Source: Woronichinia naegeliana WA131
GTDB lineage: Bacteria; Cyanobacteriota; Cyanobacteriia; Cyanobacteriales; Microcystaceae
NCBI GenBank assembly: GCA_025370055.1
Contig: CP073041.1
Location: 992,001 to 1,056,000 of the forward strand
Length of the DNA: 64,000 nucleotides
Direction: 5' to 3'
Position numbers and translations under genes: made by a program
Notes under the pieces: model-generated
Databases searched by the model: none
What the model was told of the DNA's origin: nothing
Seen by the model: only the letters and a program-made list of their open reading frames with translations
Shown here: one piece after another, positions 1 to 9,469 of the stretch
Numbering within the stretch: position 1 is the first letter of the stretch
How the letters are laid out: each line of letters begins with the position of its first letter

Positions 1-355
1 GCATTTAAAATGTGGTCGAAAAGAGCAGAAATTATTTCTAGAAGCAATGATGACGGTAGCGGAATTATTTGAAAGGAGTGCAGAATCTCTCCAGTTATTT
101 ACAGATGGAGAAAAGCGATATAGTCAACTGCTATTTGATATTTGTCACGAAGTATTAAGGACTGGAAAGCGAGGTCGTCCCACCAAAGTATTACCGAAGG
201 GTATGGTGGTAAGACTAAAAAATAAGAGTAGTAAACGTCGAGATTCTGAGGGTAAACTCAAGAAAGTAGAAACTCCGAAACCAGAACATCCTGAGACAAC
301 AGAAAAACCAGAAGAAAAGGACGTCTATGCCAACCACGTTGGGGCATTTAATAGT

Positions 356-1804
356 CATTGGTGTCAACTTAAGCCAAAATGCCTACTCACAAAAGATTAG
401 CCTAAAAGCAGGCGGAAGTAAGAGTAGGCTGAAAAAAAGGTTAGTATATAAAAAAGTGAGCAAAAAACAAATGGCAAGACAACATCCTCGGAGAAAAGGA
501 AACCCAGACTTACGTCGTAAGACAAATCAGCCAGGGGTAGAAATCCCTGAAATAACAAAAGAGTTGTTTGAATTACTAGAACCCACAATGTTTACACCAT
601 TAAAATATTTACAGGGAACTCATGAGAAAATGATGAGAGATAGGGTGCTAAATTTACCAGTAATGGTGGCATTAGTGTTAAGTATAGTGTATCGTCAAAT
701 AGCGGGTATAAGTGAAGCGGTAAGACTGTTAGAGGAAGAGGGATTGCTATGGGTAGCATCATTAAAAGTAAGCAAACAGGCAGTATCAAAAAGAATGATG
801 AATGTGCCAGCCGAAATATTTGCAATATTACTAAAAGGAGTGTTAGAAAAAGCAGCCGAAAAAGGGAAGAAGCTCCAAGTAGGAGAAAAATGGGAAAAAA
901 TAAGAGAAAAGTTTAGTGCAGTGTGGATAGCAGATGGCTCAACGCTAGAGCAGATAAGGAAAAATATGAAAATAAGTAAAGAAGAAAAGAGTAAATTGGG
1001 GGGTAAAATAATGATGGTAGTGGAAGCCTTTACCCAAAGACCCGTTACTTTATGGTACACAGAAAATGATAAATCAAATGATAAAATATGGTGTGAAGAA
1101 TTGGCAGCTAAATTACCAGAAAATGGTTTAATTCTCGTAGATATGGGATTTTTTAGCTTTGTGTGGTTTGATTTGTTAACAGAAGCTAAAAAGTTTTTTC
1201 TAACCAGATTTAGAGCGGGTACATCTTACAAAACCAAACAAGTATTGTCTCAAGGTAGTCATTACAGAGATGAGATTATCATTATGGGAAATTACCGTTC
1301 TAATCCTTGCAAGCATCCGGTGAGATTAGTCTCAGTATTATGGGGAACAATCTGGTATCAGTATTTAACAAATGTGTTGTCTCCCGAACAACTGTCCGCC
1401 GAAGAGGTCTGTGATTTATATCGAAGACGATGGACAATCGAAGAAGCCTTTTTATTAACGAAAAGACTTTTAGGACTAGCCTATTTATGGGTAGGGAATA
1501 AGAATGGTGTCCAAATCCAGATTATTTGCACTTTGATTTTCTATACGGTCTTAAATCAATTGGTAGGGGAAGTGGCGATTGCTCTAAATCAACCGAAAGA
1601 AAAAATCTCAGTAGAGATGGTGTTTCGGAGTCTATACTATGTAGCGAAGGCTATTGCTAGAGGAGAAAAGCCTGATACAGTAACCTATCTGGCTGAACGT
1701 GCTAAGTTATTTGGTTTGGTCAAAGCTGAGAGAAAGCGACATCGAGAAAAGGCCGCTCTCAATCAACAAATTTGGGAACCCATTCCTTTAAGTTGACACG
1801 GATG
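356..1804 (+). mobile_element. IS4-family insertion sequence, 1449 bp, complete
   Basis: Imperfect terminal inverted repeats: the left end reads CATTGGTGTCAACTTAAG and the reverse complement of the right end reads CATCCGTGTCAACTTAAAG. A 9-bp duplication TTTAATAGT flanks it, the size usual for IS4. It carries one transposase gene and sits in an IS1-like transposase gene. A copy of its left end alone is found near 63583. Confidence 0.9.
471..1796 (+). CDS. IS4-family transposase
   Basis: DDE transposase of about 441 residues. The start is placed at the ATG at 471 (MARQHPRR); the open frame extends further upstream, but that part is IS end and interrupted host gene. Visible catalytic motifs are ADGSTLE (first Asp), LVDMGFF (second Asp) and the IS4 signature Y-x2-R-x3-E-x6-K in YRRRWTIEEAFLLTK. 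The frame is intact, so the element may be active. It would cut and paste the surrounding IS through its terminal repeats. Confidence 0.88.
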   Translation: MARQHPRRKGNPDLRRKTNQPGVEIPEITKELFELLEPTMFTPLKYLQGTHEKMMRDRVLNLPVMVALVLSIVYRQIAGISEAVRLLEEEGLLWVASLKVSKQAVSKRMMNVPAEIFAILLKGVLEKAAEKGKKLQVGEKWEKIREKFSAVWIADGSTLEQIRKNMKISKEEKSKLGGKIMMVVEAFTQRPVTLWYTENDKSNDKIWCEELAAKLPENGLILVDMGFFSFVWFDLLTEAKKFFLTRFRAGTSYKTKQVLSQGSHYRDEIIIMGNYRSNPCKHPVRLVSVLWGTIWYQYLTNVLSPEQLSAEEVCDLYRRRWTIEEAFLLTKRLLGLAYLWVGNKNGVQIQIICTLIFYTVLNQLVGEVAIALNQPKEKISVEMVFRSLYYVAKAIARGEKPDTVTYLAERAKLFGLVKAERKRHREKAALNQQIWEPIPLS

Positions 1805-2076
1805 TTTAATAGTGCTATCCGACGCTATTTATCTGCCTTTCGTCGTCGTACAAATACTTATGCTAAATCTGTTGTGGGATTACAGCGAGTCCTAGATATT
1901 TTCTGGATGGTTCATAACTTTGTTCGCAACCATTTTACTACGAGAAAAGTTCCTGCTGTAGCTCTCGGTATAATTGAAAAAGGGTTTACTTGGGAGGACT
2001 TACTCCAAATTCGCCTGATTTCTTGAACCTCCCGTATTGCAACGTTTGTAGCTTCTAGCTAGACGATACCAGTGCC

Positions 2077-2248
2077 AAGTGGTCGAGGTATTTAATATTT
2101 AGGTTATTCATTTTTACTGTTGATTCTATCTAAGACAAGACTCCATTTTAGAACTTTATTGACATTTTTTATCCTTGCCCGAAATCAATGCACAAGTACC
2201 TATACTAGCTCGCGTGAACTAGTGCTCCTCTTCGACAACCTGCGGAAT
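2077..2248. repeat. Remnant of an untyped IS (shared with 27406-28827)
   Basis: The stretch from about 2139 to 2248 is closely similar to the sequence around the IS1 copy at 27406-28827. Both end with TGCGGAATGTGGGTT and then diverge, so this looks like the end of one untyped element. On the minus strand the second site carries transposase-like coding sequence. No complete copy is present in the window. Confidence 0.5.
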
Positions 2249-2466
2249 GTGGGTTGGAATCTACTCACTTTACTGATGACAAACGTCTTCGTAAGCTTTT
2301 CAGGGTAATCGCATATTAGTAGAGTGGAATCAAAAAAGAAATCTAGCTTAAAAATAGACTATATCAAAAACTAAAAAGAGAAGAAAATCAACTTAAACTC
2401 TAAAAGATTAAGTAATTTCGCTAATTCATAATTGTTGGTGTCAATATTTTGCCAATCCTCCTATTT

Positions 2467-2678
2467 GGGGCTTGCTGAATAAGGATGAAATCCTTGCTAT
2501 ACAATACTTTCAGGCATTTTACAAACGATCAGATGCAAGGTTATGGCATTTGGAGGCTCAAAATCCATGCACTTTGCTGGAAAAATGTGAGGTAAAACTG
2601 GAAACTGAGCTCTGAAGTCACCATTTTTCGCGCCCTGTGGCATCTAGGTTCGTTTTGTGGACTTTTTCAGCAAGCCCT
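2467..2678. repeat. MITE of 212 bp (M212), copy 1
   Basis: Terminal repeats are GGGCTTGCTGAATAAG and CTTTTTCAGCAAGCCC, flanked by the 4-bp duplication ATTT (2463-2466, 2679-2682). No open frame of note. Its ends match those of the 1689-bp IS5-like element in this window, which probably mobilises it. The same MITE sits at the same place in ISAs1 copy 2. Confidence 0.85.
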
Positions 2679-3030
2679 ATTTGAAGCTAAATATACTCAT
2701 GAATATCACTCCCGTGAACTAGCTGCTAAAACCTGTAGAAGAAAATTGTTGTCCATCGCCGCCAAATAACGCTTCATCTTCAAGCTTTTTTGAGATGGCT
2801 CATGTTTAAGCAAATTAATACTTAAACGACGGAGCAAGCCCAAATTATCAGCCGCATTACCTTGACGCACTCGACTCGCATCCTCATTAAAAGTGACATC
2901 TAAAACCCAATGCAGACTATTTTCAATACTCCAGTGAGAACGAATCACATGGCTACAGCAATTCTAAATTTGCGCTGTAGCAAGGGTTTCAGGTTTTAGT
3001 TCGCGTAATACGGGGGAAAATTCAACGGGC

Positions 3031-4625
3031 TGGACAGTGGGAAGTTCTCGAGCAGGGTAAGTGAGAAAAGAAAATCGGACATGCGATACCCAAGAGTGCC
3101 GTTATGTCCGAAACTGGCTGATATAGAAAATCGATAGCCAGTGCTATCTATCAATTATGCAACTATGTCAGCGACTAGAGCAAATCCTAGAGAATCTCCG
3201 TCCCGCCTTTAGCCGAGAAGCAACGTACCAATGGTTTATCCTATTAGCCTGGGGAGTAGTGCTCAACAGCCAACCGAGCGCAATAACAAGCTATGTCAAT
3301 GCCTTAGGGTTAACAGAGAGCTACTACCATCAGGCACTACATTGGTTTGAATCCAAGGCATTTAACGTCAAAGGACTGACCTTGGGATGGTCGAAGTGGG
3401 TAAGTCAGCATGAAAATCTATATCGAATCAAGGAAAAACGAGTGTATGTGGGGGATGGAATCAAAGTGGGGAAAGAAGGGCGCAAGATGCCAGGGGTAAA
3501 ACGACTACACCAAGAATCCGGAAATGTGGCGAAGCCAGAATGGATAAGGGGGCATTACTTCAATGCCTTGAGTGTTTTGGTGGGAGCAGGAAAAGCCTGC
3601 TTTGCCTTGCCCTTAGTGTTGCGGCTAGACGATGGCATCAAGTCCAAAGCAACGGCAAAGGAAGGGAAAAAAGGCAGCAAAAAAGAGAAGACTACTCTAG
3701 TCACGAAAATGGGGGAGCTTTGCACTACCTACGCAGAGGCGGGAAGCTATGTGATTTTGGATGCTTACTTCGCTTGTGGAGCAGTGCTCAAAAGTTTTCG
3801 CCAAAATGCCTTGCATCTCATCACCCGAGTGCGTTGCTCTACAGTGGCATATGCTCCCTTTTCTTCCGTTCCGACCTTGAGGGGGAAAGGACGACCACGG
3901 CTTTGGGGGAGTTCAATAAAACTAGAAAGCCTGTTTGCTCTTGTGGAGGATTTTCCCACCGCTAAAGTCTGGCTCTATGGTCAACAAGTCTCCGTTTCTT
4001 ATCAGTGCTTTGAGTTCCACTGGGATAGTCCCCATCAGCTCGTTAAGTTTGTCCTCACCCAATTGCCCAACGGACAAAGACTGATTCTGCTTTCTACTGA
4101 CCTCTGTTTGACTGGACCTGAGATTATTGCCGCTTACGGTCTCCGATTTAAGATTGAAGTCACTTTTCGTCAATTAATCCATCTTTTGGGCGGCTTTGCC
4201 TATCGTTTTTGGCTTAAGGCTCTTCCTACTTTACCGACCTGGCCTAGCAATCTTATCCTCCCTGACTATCCCCAAACTGTTCAGACTCAGATTTTAAACA
4301 AAGTAGAAGCCTTTGAGCGTTTTGTTAATCTTCATGTCATTGTTCTCGGCTTACTTCAAATTCTTTCCTTAGAGTTACCCCAGGGGATTTGGGCTAATTT
4401 CCCTCGCTGGTTTCGGACTCTACCCTCCCATGGCTATCCTAGTGAACGCATTGCTCAACTAGCCATCCAACATCAAGCCCCAATGATTTTTCCTCAAAGT
4501 CCACCTAGTCTGCTTTTGCCTAAATTCCTTGCCGCTAAACTTGACCCTTTTCCAAGTCCTGATAGACTTACTTTGGCCGCATAGTCATTACCTTCTCTGC
4601 CATCCATAAACTTCCCACTGTCCAG
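3031..4625 (+). mobile_element. IS4-superfamily insertion sequence, 1595 bp, complete
   Basis: Perfect 17-bp terminal repeats CTGGACAGTGGGAAGTT and an 8-bp duplication TCAACGGG (3023-3030, 4626-4633). It lies inside the M207 MITE, so it is the youngest insertion of this stack. An isolated piece of the same right end is found at 16695-16714. Confidence 0.9.
3157..4584 (+). CDS. DDE transposase (IS4/IS701-like)
   Basis: Intact 475-residue transposase. Likely catalytic Asp residues are in YVGDGIKV (near residue 101) and VILDAYFA (near residue 200). The Glu is in YGLRFKIEVTF, which has the Y-x2-R-x3-E part of the IS4 signature but lacks the terminal Lys. A Lys-rich insertion (SKATAKEGKKGSKKEK) lies between the first two motifs. 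Assignment between IS4 and IS701 groups is uncertain. The intact frame and perfect ends suggest a recently active element. Confidence 0.8.
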   Translation: MQLCQRLEQILENLRPAFSREATYQWFILLAWGVVLNSQPSAITSYVNALGLTESYYHQALHWFESKAFNVKGLTLGWSKWVSQHENLYRIKEKRVYVGDGIKVGKEGRKMPGVKRLHQESGNVAKPEWIRGHYFNALSVLVGAGKACFALPLVLRLDDGIKSKATAKEGKKGSKKEKTTLVTKMGELCTTYAEAGSYVILDAYFACGAVLKSFRQNALHLITRVRCSTVAYAPFSSVPTLRGKGRPRLWGSSIKLESLFALVEDFPTAKVWLYGQQVSVSYQCFEFHWDSPHQLVKFVLTQLPNGQRLILLSTDLCLTGPEIIAAYGLRFKIEVTFRQLIHLLGGFAYRFWLKALPTLPTWPSNLILPDYPQTVQTQILNKVEAFERFVNLHVIVLGLLQILSLELPQGIWANFPRWFRTLPSHGYPSERIAQLAIQHQAPMIFPQSPPSLLLPKFLAAKLDPFPSPDRLTLAA

Positions 4626-6060
4626 TCAACGGGATTAACAAGTTCATTTTACGAGTCTTCAAGCTTTTAGGCACAATAGTACACCTAGGATTGCCCCAAA
4701 AACCCCTTTTAAATGTTCTTTAAATCCCTAAAAGGCTTGCTGTGTCTAAAACTGAGAATTGCTGCACATGGCTATGACGTTCGGCATCCGTAGGAAGACT
4801 GCTAATATAATAGTGAAACGTCTCTGTTGTTTTATGACCGAATTGAGTTTTACTTTTAACCATCACAACAGTTGCTAAACCGACCCACTGATTTTGGCGA
4901 TGCAATGCGGAAAGCTGATTGATTGACACTGTCCAGACTTGACGAGTTTCTAAACGGTAATGTCCTTTTTCTGTCTTCTCATGATAACTGTATTCAATTC
5001 CTTGCCAGTTCTGAGCGACCGCTTGTTTAAACCAATCCCTAACTTGTTTATTAAGTTTGCCCTGATTTCCTTTGAGAGCCAATACATAGTCACCTTCACC
5101 TTGCTTTATTTGTTTTGCGATTTCTGTCTGCGTTCCCATTGCATCTAGGGTTACTACTGCCCCCTTGATGTTAAGTAACTTCAGTAACAAGGGGACTGCT
5201 TTTATTTCATTAGATTTACTATCTACTTTCTTTTGCGCTAACATCAGTCCCCGCTCACTACTCCACGCACTTATGCTGTGTAACGCATTTAGTCCTTTTT
5301 CCCTATCATAAGAACCTCTTTTCGTTTTTCCATCTATCTGTATCAGCTCTATGTCCATTTTCTCCGTTAGACTGCTTATCCAGCTCAGAAAACTTTTTTC
5401 TAGTTCTTCTGTTTCCAACATTCCAAATACTCTTCCAAAGGTATCGTGAGAGGGAATTCCCTTTGGTAACTCTAGAAACATTTCTAGCCATTCTCGTTTG
5501 GCTTTGCCATAGGCTTCAATTGCTACGAAGCCATCTGCCCCTGACAATACTGCCAATATTCCTATGGTGACAATTGCTGTTAAGTTATGGTCTTGCCTTC
5601 TCCCTGTTCTCGGTTCTTTTAGGCACTGAAAATGTTTCAGTATGCTTCTTTTGATAATTTTGACTTCTTTTTCTTGTTGTGGGGTTAGAACTCTTGCGCC
5701 GAAGCCTTTTGCCATCTTTGACCTCACTCACTTACTTTTTTTAAATAATAGCCTTTTCTTCTCTTAGATGACTGCTTCTTTTTTACACTATATTTCTCTC
5801 TTTTTGTCTGTATTTTTTGTAACAAATAAGATGCGATTACCCTGGTAAGCTTTTTGCTTTACTGACATTAGCTTTGGTTTGGTCTCTTAAGACTGGTCTT
5901 GAAATTCATCAACTTCATCCTATCCCTCTGAAAAAACATGGTCGTCGAGCCAAGAGCCTTTTTCGACTTGGTTTTGATCATCTTCGTCATCTTGTTCTTA
6001 ATCCTTCTTCACTTAATTTTCGCTTTTTTCTTGACTCCCTACATTTTTTGTCCTGTACTT

Positions 6061-7761
6061 AGGGCTTGCTGAAAAAAGCTGAAACCTTTACGGAGAAAAA
6101 TAGTAGGCGAATTAAGAACCGCTAGAATGCACGAAAATAGGGTGGAATGCCTCAAAACCATTGCATTAAGAAGAGAGAAAGCAGATGTACCGAAAGCAAC
6201 AGTACTCAATTGAAACACCAGAAAACTTGAAAAATCTGTTCGGCGGGCAGTTAGACGAAGAAAATCGTTGGATAGAAATGTCAAAAATGATTCCCTGGGA
6301 AGAATATGAGGAAGAATATGCAAAAAACTTCACAGAAAAAAAAGGAGCCCCAGCCAAATCATTTAGAATGGCATTAGGAGCATTAATTATCAAAGAAATT
6401 TCAGGAAAAAGTGACAGAGAAACAGTAGAACAAATAAAAGAGAACCCTTATTTACAGTACTTTATAGGAATGGAAAGCTATAGTAGCAAAGAAGCATTTA
6501 ATGCGTCAATGATGGTTCATTTTCGTAAAAAAATAGGAATGGAATTAATAAATAAAATTAATAAAGAAATAGAAAAAAAGCGACGGGTGTAGCGTCAGAA
6601 AAAAAAGAAAATGAAGGAAAGTTATTGTTAGATGCGACTTGTACACCAGCAGATATAAAATATCCAACGGATATAGGAATATTGAATGATGCCAGAGAAA
6701 AAACAGAAAAAATAATAGATAAGCTGTATGAAGAAATAAAAGAGAAAAGGAAAGAAAAGCCGAGGACTTATAGGGAAGTGGCAAGAAAAGAGTACTTAGC
6801 CATAGCAAAAAAACGTCGTGTGTCAAAAAAAGAAAGAAGAAAAGGAACAAAAAAACAACTAGGATATATAAAAAGAAACTTGTCTCATATAGAAAAAATG
6901 ATAGAAGAGGGAGCAAAGTTAGAAAAACTAACGAAAAAAGAGCAAGAAGAGCTTGTAACGATAGGAAAAGTGTATGAGCAACAGTTAGAAATGTATGAAA
7001 AAAAGACAAATAAAGTAGAAAACAGAATTGTGAGTGTAAGCCAACCTCTCGTGCGTCCAATAGTGCGTGGAAAAGCGGGAAAAGCAGTAGAGTTTGGAGC
7101 TAAAATATCGGCAAGTAATGTGAATGGCTTTGTCTTCTTAGACAAATTAAGTTGGGATAATTACAACGAATCGGGAGATTTACAAGCGCGAATAGAAGAA
7201 TATAAAAGGGAAACAGGATGTTATCCGGAATCGGTTCATGTGGATAAAATCTATCGAACAAAAGCGAATCGAGCTTATTGTAAAGAAAGGGATATAAGAA
7301 TGAGTGGTCCCCGATTGGGAAGACCGCCGAAAGAGGTGAGCAAAGAAAAAAAGAAAGAGGCACGCTCAGATGAAAGAGTGCGTAATGCCATTGAGGGTAA
7401 ATTCGGACAGGGAAAGAGGAAATTTAGTCTTGGTCGAGTGATGGCCAAACTACCTGAGACCTCGGAAACGGTAATTGCGATGAACTTTTTGGTAATGAAT
7501 CTTTCTACTCTACTTCAGAAGACAAAAAAGAAAACAAAAAGTAAAAAGTTGTAGAGTCGTTTTTCTTGTGAAAAATGGTGTTAATTTTCCTCTCTTTTGT
7601 GAGGAGTGATTTGTGTTGACCTTTTTAGACAGAAAGGAACAATAGATTAAACAAAATCTGTATTTTGATTTGTTTCCATAAGGATAAGTTATCTATGCTT
7701 TTTCAGTCCATACTTCCCTAACCCACATTTCTTTCGTTTTTTGACTTTTTCAGCAAGCCCT
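6061..7761 (+). mobile_element. IS5-like element, copy A (1701 bp)
   Basis: Starts AGGGCTTGCTGAAAAAAGC and ends CTTTTTCAGCAAGCCCT. Compared with copies B and C (1689 bp) it has 12 extra bases in an A-rich stretch near the end of the transposase gene. The left flank is ACTT; the matching ACTT lies not here but after a second right end at 8516-8738, so this locus has been rearranged. Confidence 0.85.
6185..7554 (+). pseudogene. IS5-like transposase, frameshifted (copy A)
   Basis: The first part (6185-6592) carries the N-terminal domain beginning MYRKQQYSIETPENL. The second (6625-7554) carries the DDE domain with LLDATCTPADIKYPTD, ESVHVDKIYRT and a C-terminal part ending at NLSTLLQK. A run of seven A in GAAATAGAAAAAAAGCG shifts the frame; eight A here (as in copy C) would give one frame of about 450 residues. 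The DDE_Tnp_1/IS5-IS1182 type is my assignment from the N-terminal domain and motif order. Either a dead copy or a product of programmed frameshifting. Confidence 0.8.
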
Positions 7762-8475
7762 ACATAAACTTTGGCTTCCTCTACAGCTATTGATACGGCC
7801 TCACTGCCCTGATTTCTCAAACGACTAACTGTTCCTAATCCTATTTTCAATCCAAAATAATCCGACAGGGCTGACACTACCATACGGTGAGAATGACGAT
7901 ACATCCCACTCATCAATGACACTCTTAGCTACTACTCTTTCCCCATAACCACTCCTTTCTACTTCTGGGGGTAATATCGCTCTCGTTTTTTGTCCACAAT
8001 TATCACAAACTCTTTCATGTAGCCTATGTTCTACTATTTCTAGAACGATGGGCGGTATCTCTACTATTTGATGACGATAGGGGTTTGGGTCTATTCCCCT
8101 TAGTTTTTCACCGCAACACTTACAGCTATCAGGATGGTGTTCGATAATTTCCTTACACTTTTCTTCTGAATACAAAAAGCGGCTATGACCTTTATGACCT
8201 ATTTGCCCTCCTCTCTTTTTTCCACCCAGTTTCTTTTTTTTCTTGGGAATTTCAACATTTAGCGGCTCTGACGTAGGAGGGTTATTTGAGTTTTGAGAAT
8301 TCTGATTGACTTTTTCGCTAATCTTTTCGTTTGTTTCCTGCAATTCTTTGAGGTGTTTTTCTAGTTGCTCTATCTTCTCGAATAATTTTACCACCAGATT
8401 TCTGACGCTGACTGGGGTTTGCTCCCAATCATTTTCGTCAATTTCGGCTGTCTCTAGTAGCTGTTTTTCTTCCAT
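7762..8475 (-). pseudogene. IS66-family transposase, N-terminal fragment
   Basis: Minus-strand frame from 8475 (MEEKQLLETAEID) with a leucine-zipper-like helix, then a basic stretch (KKKKKLGGKKRGGQIGHKGH) and the zinc-binding CKCCG...CDNCG motif of IS66 TnpC. A frameshift near 7920 leads into SLMSGMYRHSHRMVVSALSD, and the gene then breaks off at the IS5-like end at 7761. The catalytic core is absent. It lies between two direct copies of the IS5-like right end. Confidence 0.8.
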
Positions 8476-8515
8476 GACTTTTAGATTATCAGATTTTGTC
8501 CCCCTGAACGATTAC

Positions 8516-8738
8516 AAGTAAAAAGTTGTAGAGTCGTTTTTCTTGTGAAAAATGGTGTTAATTTTCCTCTCTTTTGTGAGGAGTGATTTGTGTTGACCTT
8601 TTTAGACAGAAAGGAACAATAGATTAAACAAAATCTGTATTTTGATTTGTTTCCATAAGGATAAGTTATCTATGCTTTTTCAGTCCATACTTCCCTAACC
8701 CACATTTCTTTCGTTTTTTGACTTTTTCAGCAAGCCCT
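8516..8738 (+). repeat. Second right end of the IS5-like element (223 bp)
   Basis: Duplicates 7539-7761 over 223 bp and ends at the terminal CAGCAAGCCCT. It is followed by ACTT (8739-8742), which matches the ACTT left of copy A at 6057-6060. This suggests the original copy A spanned 6061-8738 before a rearrangement placed an IS66 fragment between two right ends. Confidence 0.8.
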
Positions 8739-9249
8739 ACTTAGGGGCTTCATTTGTCACCAAAACATCAATTTCTAAGGTTTTTTCTGCCGAATGTCTT
8801 TTCAAACGTTGAGCAACTTGATGAACCGGAATCCCTTTTTTTAAGAACAGTGTTTCACAAGCTGGAGCAACCATATTTTCCACAAACCTGCCCCATTTTC
8901 CCCCTAGATCGCCAATTTGCTTGTTAACCTGGCTAATTTCTTTATTAACCCGGCTAATTTCTTTGTTTACCTGCTCGCCAAGTTGCCTTACTTCCAGATT
9001 CACAGCATGGATTTCCTGACTGACCTCGCGGATTCTGCGATCTGTTTCCAGACCTTGCTCTTTCAGCAGTCGTTCGGTCTCCTTAAAACGTAGATCGTTT
9101 TCTTGTTTGCGCTGTTCAGCTTCCTTGATGTGTTCCTGTAGAAGACGCTGGGTTTCCCGTTGCGAAGCCGTTAACTCTGCCTGAGACTCTGACTGAGACA
9201 TCGCCAGTCTCTCCAGGATTTGCAATACATCCTCTACCGTCGTTGTCAT
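8737..9249 (-). pseudogene. Coiled-coil DUF3782-like protein, 3'-truncated
   Basis: About 165 residues of host sequence. A long charged coiled coil (residues 1-115, many Glu/Gln/Arg, with repeated NKEISxVNK) is followed by GDLGGKWGRFVENMVAPACE and EIDVLVTNEAP. This layout is typical of cyanobacterial DUF3782-type proteins, whose C-terminal part looks like a PD-(D/E)xK nuclease fold. The gene stops at the IS5-like end, so the segment that would hold the rest of the nuclease-like core is lost. No catalytic function can be assumed. Confidence 0.65.
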
Positions 9250-9333
9250 AGTACGATTTTCCTCTTACCTTTCTGACCGTTATTTGATTCTAATCCAAGT
9301 CTTGAGTGAGCCAAGAAAGGCTAAAACCCCTAA

Positions 9334-9349
9334 GTTCGGGAAACCACAC
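9334..9349 (+). promoter_or_regulatory. K-box upstream of groESL
   Basis: GTTCGGGAAACCACAC fits the cyanobacterial K-box consensus GTTCGG-NNAN-CCNNAC, a conserved element described upstream of groESL1 in cyanobacteria and linked to light/heat induction. It lies 40 bp before the CIRCE element. Confidence 0.8.
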
Positions 9350-9388
9350 TTAAAGGGGTGTTGCGCTGGCCATGCTAAATTGGCTACA

Positions 9389-9415
9389 TTAGCACTCGTG
9401 AGGTGAGAGTGCTAA
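9389..9415 (+). promoter_or_regulatory. CIRCE operator (HrcA site)
   Basis: Perfect TTAGCACTC-N9-GAGTGCTAA inverted repeat, 54 bp before the groES start. It is the known binding site of the HrcA repressor and implies heat-inducible derepression of groESL. Confidence 0.97.
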
Positions 9416-9469
9416 ATCTCAATTCTCTCAACCCCTCTTATTTTATCTTCATCAGGAGGATGATTATTC

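Larger units (their letters stand above)
2..2026 (+). pseudogene. IS1-family transposase, split by an IS4 insertion
   Basis: The reading frame from base 2 to 355 and again from 1805 to 2026 matches the middle and C-terminal parts of the intact 359-residue IS1-like transposase at 27525-28604. The break falls in the segment reading HVGAFNSAIRRYL, and the second half resumes at FNSAIRRYL. The N-terminal zinc-finger part lies outside the window. The gene is inactivated by the insertion, whose 9-bp target duplication repeats three codons. Confidence 0.88.
1..2076 (+). mobile_element. IS1-family element, left end outside window, interrupted
   Basis: Right part of an IS1-like element. Its right end (ACGATACCAGTGCC at 2063-2076) matches the terminal repeat of the complete copy at 27475-28750. 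It is split by an IS4-family element at 356-1804 that duplicated TTTAATAGT (347-355 and 1805-1813). The left end lies before base 1. Confidence 0.85.
2955..4764. repeat. MITE (M207) interrupted by an IS
   Basis: Without the inserted IS this is about 200 bp with ends ACAGCAATTCT and AGAATTGCTG. It is flanked by the 9-bp duplication CACATGGCT inside the ISAs1 transposase gene. A second, uninterrupted and slightly shorter copy lies at 42594-42780. The internal sequence is non-coding. Confidence 0.78.
2706..5715 (-). pseudogene. ISAs1-family transposase, interrupted
   Basis: The N-terminal three quarters (5715 down to 4765) and the C-terminal quarter (2954 down to 2706) match the intact 396-residue ISAs1 transposase at 21291-22481. 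They are separated by a MITE-plus-IS insertion that duplicated CACATGGCT (2946-2954 and 4765-4773). The start is the ATG at 5715 (MAKGFGARVL). Motifs visible in the intact part include QIDGKTKRGSY and TLDAMGTQ. The 5' part now ends with a short tail read from the MITE. Confidence 0.9.
2301..5844 (-). mobile_element. ISAs1-family element, copy 1, carrying nested insertions
   Basis: Ends are CAGGGTAATCGCAT and ATGCGATTACCCTG, flanked by the 10-bp duplication GTAAGCTTTT (2291-2300 and 5845-5854). It contains a 212-bp MITE (2467-2678) and a second MITE (2955-4764) that itself carries an IS (3031-4625). Removing the insertions and their duplicated targets leaves 1509 bp, identical to the copy at 21162-27405. 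Confidence 0.92.
2249..6063 (+). pseudogene. C-terminal transposase remnant split by ISAs1
   Basis: Joining 2249-2300 to 5855-6063 restores one frame containing LESTHFTDDKRLRKLFALL and then about 55 further residues to a stop made with the edge of the next IS. This looks like the C-terminal end of an IS4-superfamily transposase. The N-terminal part is missing and the body is interrupted by the ISAs1 copy with its 10-bp duplication GTAAGCTTTT. Non-functional. Confidence 0.6.

Noticed and set aside
2120-2308. Open frame of 62 residues on the plus strand
   Set aside because: It crosses the junction between two IS remnants and the start of ISAs1; no conserved sequence.
3540-3965. Second frame of 141 residues in the 1595-bp IS
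   Set aside because: It overlaps the intact transposase in another frame with Arg/Ser-rich, cysteine-rich chance sequence.
6545-7145. Long minus-strand open frames rich in Phe/Leu opposite the IS5-like transposase (also at 24515-25112 and 25800-26264)
   Set aside because: They are antisense to an A-rich transposase gene; the Phe/Leu richness is just the complement of Lys/Glu codons, and the frame differs between copies.
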